DNA of 64,000 bases from Nematostella vectensis (taxonomy: Eukaryota > Cnidaria > Anthozoa > Actiniaria > Edwardsiidae), in the NCBI RefSeq assembly GCF_932526225.1, contig NC_064036.1:6207519-6271518 (forward strand). The letters run 5' to 3'. The notes beneath the pieces are model-generated. The model saw only the letters and a list, made by a program, of their open reading frames with translations, was not told the origin of the DNA and searched no databases. Numbering within the stretch: the first letter of the stretch is position 1; the number at the start of each line of letters is the position of its first letter. A program made the position numbers and the translations under genes. Positions 56,707-64,000 of the stretch are shown here, piece by piece.

Positions 56707-58218
56707 TGCTCCGAAAGGTATTAATGTTTAAGAAGCTGTAGTGTTCTTGGAAGCTCGGTTCTGGATATTTAGCGCTTGTTCCTGCTTTACTCATACGAAG
56801 CGACGTAAGAACGCGAATGCAAGTCATTCATTAACTGTTCTAGTGACAGATCTTCTATAATCCGATCAACAAAGAACAGAGCATAAAGAACGTCAAAGGG
56901 GACCATAAGTTAACGACAGGAAGTGTAACAGGAAAGTGTGCGATCTGGGAGAGGGGGAAAGAGAGAGGGAAAGGGTAAAACTGTCGTTTTTTTTATTTAG
57001 AAGTCCACCTAATTCATTTCCCCCCCTTTCTTCGCCCTAGAACTATTTACCTCGAGGATTTCCACGTAAACTTGCAGGAATTCGTGTTTACTACGATTTT
57101 GCAGACAGATGTTTTGAAATAGTTCCATGCTCTAGTGTTTTTAGAATATCACCGGCTCTTTTAGACCATATAAGAATGCCTGGTCATGATTACACAGGCT
57201 ACCCGCGCAACTGACCACGAATCAACGGATGGTTACTTATTGAATTATTTCGATTATTAGCTGTTTAAAATAATCTTCACTAACAGAGTTATATAATACT
57301 TTTTGACAATTTTTCTAAATGATGGTTTGTAAACCATCTCATGAGCATAAGGGAAAACTGGACAAACGAAAACAAAGGTATAATGGTGGATGGAAAGTAA
57401 AAATCTACCACCGTGACTGGTTAAACCATTTGTTTTTGACGTCACATGAAAACCAAGAATAGATAAATAGCAGCCTAGTCCCAGCCGTTCTCATCGGGTT
57501 TCCTGTGCTCGGAGATGAAACATGAGGTAGCCTGGGGGCTGGAACGAGCTCACCCACAAAACCAAGAAAGGTTTTCTGTGACGCCAACTTTTACCATCCA
57601 CAGGAAACCCAACCACAGGGTATGAACGCCTGGACTAGGCTGGACGAATAGATTTGACGGCAGCCACTCACGATATCCAGCCCTGAATCAATTTGAAAAT
57701 TGGACGGGTTTATTGACCCGTGAAAATGATGATAATCACGAAATATCCGAGTTATAAAAAGGAGGAAACCTTGAACGACTATTGCGCATTTCTTTTGACG
57801 TTTCTTATCTTTTGTAATATTTGTCATTGAGAATACAGCATCTTCTTCAGGGTCGTAAGTGGAGGAACCCGAGACGTAAACTCCGTGACGTTAGTGTTGT
57901 CATCTTGTCAATGTTTATATTAATACAAAGCAGTTCCTTGATAAGAACTGATCGCCATATGTGAGATAAATTTTCACGAATCTTGCTAAGCCAATATAAC
58001 ATTGGCGATATTGTTGAGGATTTTTGATCTGTCTGATAGGCATGTAGTTTAATACGTTTTATAAGTTTACTAAGAGTCATCTTAAAAGTTGTTTGATTTA
58101 AGGGATGATTGCGTAGTTAATGTCACCCTAAAGTACCTAAAATCGTAATAGCGTTTTGTCAAGAGGAAAATTAAGTATAGGATTGCACTATCAAATCAAC
58201 ATTACTATTGTTTTTTAC

Positions 58219-58486
58219 CTGAGGACACAGATACGCAACTTTCGTCAAGACAAACTGGAGGGCCTTTAGGCTTCAGTTTCTCGTAGGCGAATAGCCCCGC
58301 AAATACCAGCGCAGCGATCAGAAAGATCACTAGGAAGACTGCTAGCCATCTCTTAGTATTGCAACGTCTTCTTTCAAACGCTATGTCAGGAGTCAAGGCC
58401 ATCTGGGAAGATGACAAGCCCACCATCTCCGTACCATTGATGTAATTCGCATTTTTCTCATTGTAGTTTTCTTTTTCCTGGGACAT
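58219..58486 (-). CDS. Third membrane-anchor M13 first exon, probable alternative start of gene 3
   Basis: From the ATG at 58486: a cytosolic tail of about 45 residues with Asn-rich and Arg-rich parts, a membrane segment (WLAVFLVIFLIAALVFAGLF), AYEKLK, then VCLDESCVSVSS and a GTAAAA donor in phase 1. Spliced to 49527-49723 it would give 760 residues. No catalytic M13 exons lie between here and 52333. Confidence 0.7.
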
Positions 58487-59096
58487 CTTTGGCGACAGTT
58501 GCGAAATACTTAACTAGCTCGGTTCTTGCCAAATTCAAGAATGTCTTTTTATACGATAAGCCCTGGGATCTTAAGAGGGCTTGACAGTTGCCCCTTGAAT
58601 TGTTTGTTGTCACCCAGGCGAAGTAGATTGCATGCATTCCATTATTCGACACTGAGACTAGTGCGCTTTATTTAATTGCCTGCTATTTTTGGAGTGACAC
58701 GTTGAAAAAAAACACACGGATCTGACACAATGAGTCAGCAGTTGTTAACAAAAGCAAGTGCTCGTTTGACCTCAAAACATTTAGAAGTTTTATACTGTGA
58801 TTATTTAGGACAGGTTTTTATATTGTTCGCAATCGATCGGACACACGAGCACAGGGTGAGTTTCCGTATAAACGTACACGATCGAAGAATCACCCTTTAA
58901 AGTGCAACGCGTGCTCCCGTAACCTTTAAAAAGTTAATCAATTAGCTAGCATATGAGGGTAACGGTTTTGAGAAGAAAAACTATGTTAATCGATTATCAC
59001 TTGTGGTTTGCGCTTTTCTCAGTGTAGTAAAAAGCAAAGCTCTAATGACGTATGACGTCATTGATAACCAATCATCTTCAAGGTTGAGGGACGTAC

Positions 59097-59286
59097 CTTC
59101 AGCAATCCAAGTTTGAAGCTGTCCATCTGTCGCATTCTCAGGTTTACTCGAAAAGCTTTTACCGACGCTTCCCTCAATAGCAATTACAAGTAGAACTGCT
59201 GCCCCGAGAACCAGCAGCATAATTCCACTCATGTGTGAGACATAAACAAGAGACCTAGAATCACAGAAAATCATTTTTTTTTTCAA
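59097..59286 (-). CDS. Candidate signal or anchor first exon of unknown gene
   Basis: A minus-strand frame with ATGs at 59286 and 59232 encodes a hydrophobic stretch (MLLVLGAAVLLVIAIEGSVG), then a polar segment ending QTWIAE at a consensus GTACGT donor in phase 1. The phase and strand would allow splicing to M13 gene 3 exon 2, giving a secreted or anchored form. It lacks the Cys pair that all other M13 first exons here carry, so it may belong to something else or be non-coding. Confidence 0.35.
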
Positions 59287-59356
59287 TCTCCATCCTCACA
59301 CTTGGACTTGATTGTGACGTCATGTGATAAATGACGTAGCGGAGTCTAATGCCTGG

Positions 59357-59590
59357 TGCACACTAGTGACATAACGACATAGGCGCGCACTCTGAAGTTC
59401 ATATGTTGAAGTGTGAATTGTTCAATATAGACATAAGCCCGACATAATGACATGGAAATAGCGACATAAGCGAAAAAAAGTTTTTTTCTATGTCACTATC
59501 ATTATGTCCTTGTCTTTATATGTCGGGCTTAACATACATACGAGTGCGCGCGCCTATGTGGTTTATGTCGGTATGTCACTTGTACAATAA
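59357..59590. mobile_element. Foldback element rich in CGACAT words
   Basis: The left arm (AGTGACATAACGACATAGGC, GCGCACTC) pairs with the right arm read in complement (AGTGACATACCGACATAAAC, then ATAGGCGCGCGCACTC). Inner arms share ATAAGCCCGACAT. No coding sequence. It lies just upstream of the candidate exon at 59097-59286. Confidence 0.65.
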
Positions 59591-60047
59591 ATATAGCCCC
59601 GTGCAGTGCGTGTTTTGATGCTAAAATATATAAAACCAGTTAAAATATCTGGATAAAAGCTATTTGACGTTCATGTAATTCTCATTTGTCATGAATAAGG
59701 AAAGTGTTGCAAGTATAATAAAGAACAGCCTCTGCGCGCACACATGCGCGCACGTCGGATCTGCGTGCTCAGACAATGCTGCGCTTGAACTGTTGAATTT
59801 TGTTTTGTCATTCTACTAGATTACAGCTTACTAGTAACATACCAAAACACTAAAGCCTGATCATATTAATGATTCCAAAATTAAAACCTCCAACGGTTTT
59901 TGTAGCAATTTTTGTAAGTAGACAGGAGCAAAAAAATTCTTGAGATATTGCAAATTGTACGACTCTTGATTTGTCTGTAATAGCCCAATTTTGGCGAAAT
60001 TGCTTCTTTTTTTTTATGATTTATGGCAGCTTTGCTCAATCATATCT

Positions 60048-60122
60048 ACCTTGGAAACCAGAGGCTCCGAGAGTTCCTAGCATGCTGGGAAAAGCGGATA
60101 TTCAGCCTTTGGAACCCAGGGT
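60048..60122. repeat. Short inverted repeat (TGGAAACCAGAGGCT type)
   Basis: ACCTTGGAAACCAGAGGCT at the left pairs with ACCCTGGGTTCCAAAGGCT read in complement at the right. A CCTGGAAACCAGAGGCT word also occurs at about 6801, suggesting a dispersed family. Confidence 0.6.
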
Positions 60123-62267
60123 AAATCATATCTCAAGAACGAATCGTCTACCAAAAAGTACTAAAGCTTTTTTTGTTTTATAATGTGCAAGGAACCTCTA
60201 GGCGAAATATAAACAAAATATAACTAACACAACCTTACGAATTCAATTTTGACATTTTTTGCTCATGTCTTGTAAGTGGTTTTGTAAGCCTTGCTAGGTT
60301 GACTTTTTTTATGCAGGCTGCACGCTTGACAAACTTCTTTTTTTTTTTAAAGTTTGTTCGGGACGAGGCTTACCGTAAAATGTGCTCAACAGATATGATG
60401 TTGAGATCACAGGTATGATGTCTTGAGATCTCAGCGTAAGATTAGCTCTTATTCTTTACCTTTAGTGTCTCTTGGTGATGGTTCTAATGATATTCGGCAG
60501 TTCGTATTAAGAGATTCTTATTCTTGTTCAATCTTTGGATACAAATATATTGCTGGATTTGTCGCATAAGGTCACAGGACAAGTTGATCGACCAAAATGT
60601 ACAACAACAGGAACGTGAAACAGGTGGCGGGAGGGTTGTTTTGGTAACACAACCAACCGGACTGGTCATCAGCCAGTTGAGTAATACCCATATTAGAATC
60701 ATGAAACTTTTGTACTAACTTCGACCAGTATATACTGACGCGGAAGGCAGAACTAGGCTCAAAATCAGGTGTGTATTGCTAGTAAGCACTGTCACTGAGG
60801 GTGGTCACCGCCAGAGGTTTTATTACGTCCCCAGAGGAGGGTGTAGCTTCGAGTTTTTCTTCTTGCGATTTGCGGATTTCGTGCCCCCCCCCCCCCTTCC
60901 CCTTTCGCCCCCTTCTACTGGGTCTCGCTCCTCCAAACGCTTTTGGATTAGTGTAGCAGTTATTTAAGTCCATCAAGTGTTTTTTTTACCATTCAGTAAT
61001 CAAATGACTATATAAAAGGGTCACCTACTGTTTTTGGTACGGAATAAAGAAATGCGCGCAATGACCGAGAAAGCATAAGAAAAATGCTTTCGAATACGAT
61101 TTTGAGCGCATCACTTTTTGTTTTCATCCCAGATTTAGTAGCTTTTACCAGCGGTTAGGAAATCGTTTCTCCGTGCAAATAAAAAGGAATGTGCTACCCC
61201 ATTGACCCTAGTCTAGAACATTCGATTGTGACAGACGGGCCTTTAGACTGCCAAAGAATGTTCGAGAAAACTCTAGAGAAAACCAGTCCGTAAGACCAAA
61301 AACAGCAATATCACCGAGTTCATTCACATTAGCTTTTTAACACGTTGTTATAGTTAAAGTGCTATTCGAATTATTCGGATAGATTGAATATTGGGAATTC
61401 TCAAAGCGAAAATATGTCTATGTTTGTCGTTCATATCCGGGACTTTGAGACAAAAAGATTACATAATTCTCTAGTCGCTATGGTAACGTTGGAATTTCGC
61501 TTTACTGCGCATGCGTATTGCCAAAATATAACCCGAGATCGAGGCTGATTAATTGGAGTTGATAACATAACGTGATTTCGGTCACATTTTACTTCGAGTT
61601 CGGGAAATTTTCAAGTCGTATTCCTTCAAATTGCAGAAATAACCAGTATGTTCCAAGGTTTTCGACAATTCGAAGAGGATCCTTTCTTCAGGTGAGGCAG
61701 ATATGATTTCTTTCGCCTCGTTTTGTTGCCTGATGCAGACGTGTTTCGTCGACCCATCGATTGGTGTAAACTGAACGTCGATAGTTTTTTTTTAGCTTTC
61801 TTCTCAAGGAGTAAACATTTTTTAAAGGTCAGCGGCCGGTTGCACAAAGTTCGGTTAAGTCTTATCTACTTGTTAAATCCTTATCCAGCGGTTAAAACTT
61901 ATCCTAGTGGCGTGATTTGGTTGCACAAAGCCCGAATAAAAATTACGCAGTGGCTATTTGTACGGATCCGTATCCCGACTTCAATCTTCTATTCGTACGG
62001 AAGTTTTAGTTTTTTCCTTTTTTCTTCGATTTGAAATGCAACTAAGAATTCTTATTGCCATAGATATGCTAAGGAGTATCGAGAGATTCAATAAAGCATT
62101 AAAATATGGGCTCAGTTATTTCCCGCACGTTCGATATGGGCCGAAAGGTACTGGGGGAGAACGTACGTCAGTAAAAATGTAAACAAACCTTCAGTAGTTT
62201 TCTTTCTGCGTTTTGTCTCCTTTACCCGCTTTTTTCTGATATAGCAAGTCGAAAGAACATTGTAGAA

Positions 62268-63435
62268 ATGTTGACTATCTCTTTGATCCACGGATTCATC
62301 ACCACTGAAGAATTTTGCCTATTATACGAGGCAAATAGCTCCAAGATTTCGCCACTCAAGTTACAAGCGATTCTCCAAGACTGAAATCTTTGCCATACAA
62401 CGAGTCAAGAAGAATGACATAGAACGCTTGGCTGATGCTTTGGGAATGCCAGATGTTTTTGTTTGTAGTCAGCATACAAAGGCAGATCGAATCTTAGGTC
62501 TTTGCATGATTCTGAAGAGATATGCCTATCCATGCAGATACAGTGATGTTATTCAACGGTTTGGCCAGGCAATACCTGAGCTTACAATGATCACCAACAA
62601 TGATTGGATATATTGCCACCATCACCACCAAGTAACTTGCTGAAATGCTTACGCAGACACAGTGCCTAATCAGGTCTCCCCTTTGAAGAACTGTTTTTGG
62701 TTTATAGATGTTATAGATGGTACAGTTAGACCCATTTCAAGACCAGGTGATAACCAAAAATTGGTGTACTGCACAATGGACACAAGAGGGTTCATGCCCT
62801 TTAATTTCAGCCTGTTACATTACCTAATGGACTGATTGCTTATTTGTTTGGACCTGTCGGTAAGTGATGTTGAGAATATCTTGCTTTTACTTTCAATGGG
62901 GAATCTATTTGGGTGAGGCTTTTCGAAGATATGATACAGTTGTGGCATTTGGTCATATAGCAGGATTAAACATTATGACTTCTCGTACTTGTCAACCTGG
63001 TTTCCTGGTTTCCTGGTGTTGTCATTCTTACAAGAAAGCATTCTCATTTATGCAGTAATTTTATTTATTTTTTTTTTTGCAGAGGGAAGAGCACATGATG
63101 CAGGCATGTTGAGAGATTCTGGATTGCTCCAAGAACTAGAGACGGATGCATTTAGTCCAACTCGTGAAGCAAAGTGCCTTTATGGAGATCCTGCCTATCC
63201 GCATCGCATCCACTTGCAGGGTCCATTTAGAGAGCCTCTCTTAAATCCTGCCATGGAAGAATCCAACAAATCCATGAGCTTTGTTCACTGCCCTGTTGAG
63301 TGGGTCTTTGGAGATGTAATCAATTCTTCCAAATTTCTTGGTTTTAAAATAGATATTAAACAGGCCATCCGCTCTAAATTATCAATCACATCCTCAAAGA
63401 AACTTCCAATAAACACACTGTTTTTAATATTTTGA
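62268..63435 (+). pseudogene. Decayed PIF/Harbinger transposase (DDE nuclease, HARBI1-like)
   Basis: Homology runs along the whole segment but the frame is broken. It begins GFITTEEFCLLYEANSSK, shifts frame near 62340, then reads KKNDIERLADALGMPDVF and LKRYAYPCRYSDVIQRFG. A TGA at 62641-62643 sits where the family usually has Trp. IDGTVRPISRPG follows (first catalytic Asp) with a 9-base duplication just before it, then a second frameshift near 62815. A 223-base GT-AG intron (62860-63082) is still recognisable. After it come GRAHDAGMLRDSGLL, YGDPAYPHRIHLQGPF (second Asp) and VEWVFGD (catalytic Glu). The element is inactive. Terminal repeats were not found. Confidence 0.85.
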
Positions 63436-64000
63436 AATATTTTTCGCGTTTTCCGTTAAAAATCATCGGATATTGTTATGCAATCGACCGGAAGTTAACT
63501 GGTGACAATGCGGCTTTAAGCCCAGTCGCTAGGCATTATGTTGTAGAGGGCAATTCTTAGGAATGCCTTGACATGTCTCTATGCAAACACAACTGAAGTA
63601 CATTTAGGCTTACAGCCACCTACTCTTAAAGAATATTTTTTTTAAAACTACAGTACATGGGATGCAATGTTCAAAAGTAATTCATAATGACTTTTAAATT
63701 ATTTATTGATATGAAAATATCCTGTCAAACTACATTAGAAATTTACTCTTCTAATGAAAGAAAGAATTCCCAGTGGGAAATAAATCCTTAGATCAAAATG
63801 ATGAAACACTATTTATTTTTGAGAAGCTTTTTATAAATACTCTGTATGGTATAAAAAGTACAAAATGTGTCTTGAATTTATTATTTACTATTATTTATTT
63901 ACACATTTGTTTTACCTTTTTCTAGTAGAGCCATTTACATTTTGAAGTTGTTCTCTTGTTGTGTAGCCATCATGTTCTGTATTTACAGGAATTGTTGTTG
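63436..64000. other. AT-rich right edge, no gene seen
   Basis: No open frame or RNA gene is supported. It includes a word (GGAAGTTAACTGGTGACAAT and following GCGGCTTTAAG at about 63489) also present at about 39001 near the end of M13 gene 3, so part of it is a dispersed repeat. Confidence 0.5.

Larger units (their letters stand above)
59287..62267. other. Intergenic, right of the M13 cluster
   Basis: Contains a foldback element (59357-59590), a short inverted repeat (60048-60122) and scattered homopolymers. No coding gene is recognised on either strand. The stretch 61835-61940 carries two GGTTGCACAAAG words in direct orientation, possibly part of a decayed element. Confidence 0.5.

Noticed and set aside
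52334-58486. Two extra complete M13 genes starting at 56706 and 58486
   Set aside because: No second exon (ACGGW) or zinc-motif exon is found between these first exons and 52333, so full separate genes are not supported.

Overview
The window looks like animal nuclear DNA, most likely from a sea anemone or related hexacorallian cnidarian; Nematostella-like is my inference and not proven. The grounds are short exons with GT-AG introns, astacin plus ShKT domain architecture, very many small foldback elements and minisatellites, and no bacterial-style operons. All five protein-coding genes I could assemble lie on the minus strand, so each reads from high to low coordinates. The only plus-strand coding remnant is a decayed Harbinger transposase at the right end.

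Layout from left to right: (1) M13 gene 1 (neprilysin/endothelin-converting-enzyme-like), 49-9087, runs off the left edge before its last exons. It has a membrane-anchor first exon at 8796-9087 and a second possible first exon with a signal peptide at 11369-11498. (2) M13 gene 2, 12804-22558, is complete: 18 exons, 708 residues, secreted. (3) A short FoxO-like forkhead gene has two coding exons at 25273-25434 and 26383-26901. (4) A secreted astacin metalloprotease with two C-terminal ShKT domains has nine exons at 30388-36488. (5) M13 gene 3, 38435-52333, has 19 exons and 762 residues. Two further homologous anchor exons (56475-56706 and 58219-58486), and perhaps a signal-type exon (59097-59286), lie upstream with no catalytic exons of their own. 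(6) A broken PIF/Harbinger transposase lies at 62268-63435.

The three M13 genes share intron positions and phases; many exon lengths are identical (for example 197, 134, 104, 59, 68, 125 and 100 nt). They are therefore tandem duplicates. They differ mainly in the first coding exon, which decides whether the ectoenzyme is membrane-anchored or secreted. With the astacin, the locus is a zinc-metalloprotease neighbourhood for processing extracellular peptides or proteins.

The main leads are: exchangeable first exons feeding single M13 bodies; a minisatellite in M13 gene 2 whose unit copies the end of a coding exon together with its splice donor; loss in gene 2 of the His that matches neprilysin His711; and a FoxO-type protein that stops soon after the forkhead domain. 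Introns and intergenic DNA are filled with foldback elements, a tRNA-derived SINE, microsatellites and several minisatellites. Exon boundaries were placed by eye from reading frame, splice consensus and comparison between the paralogues; no transcript evidence was available.
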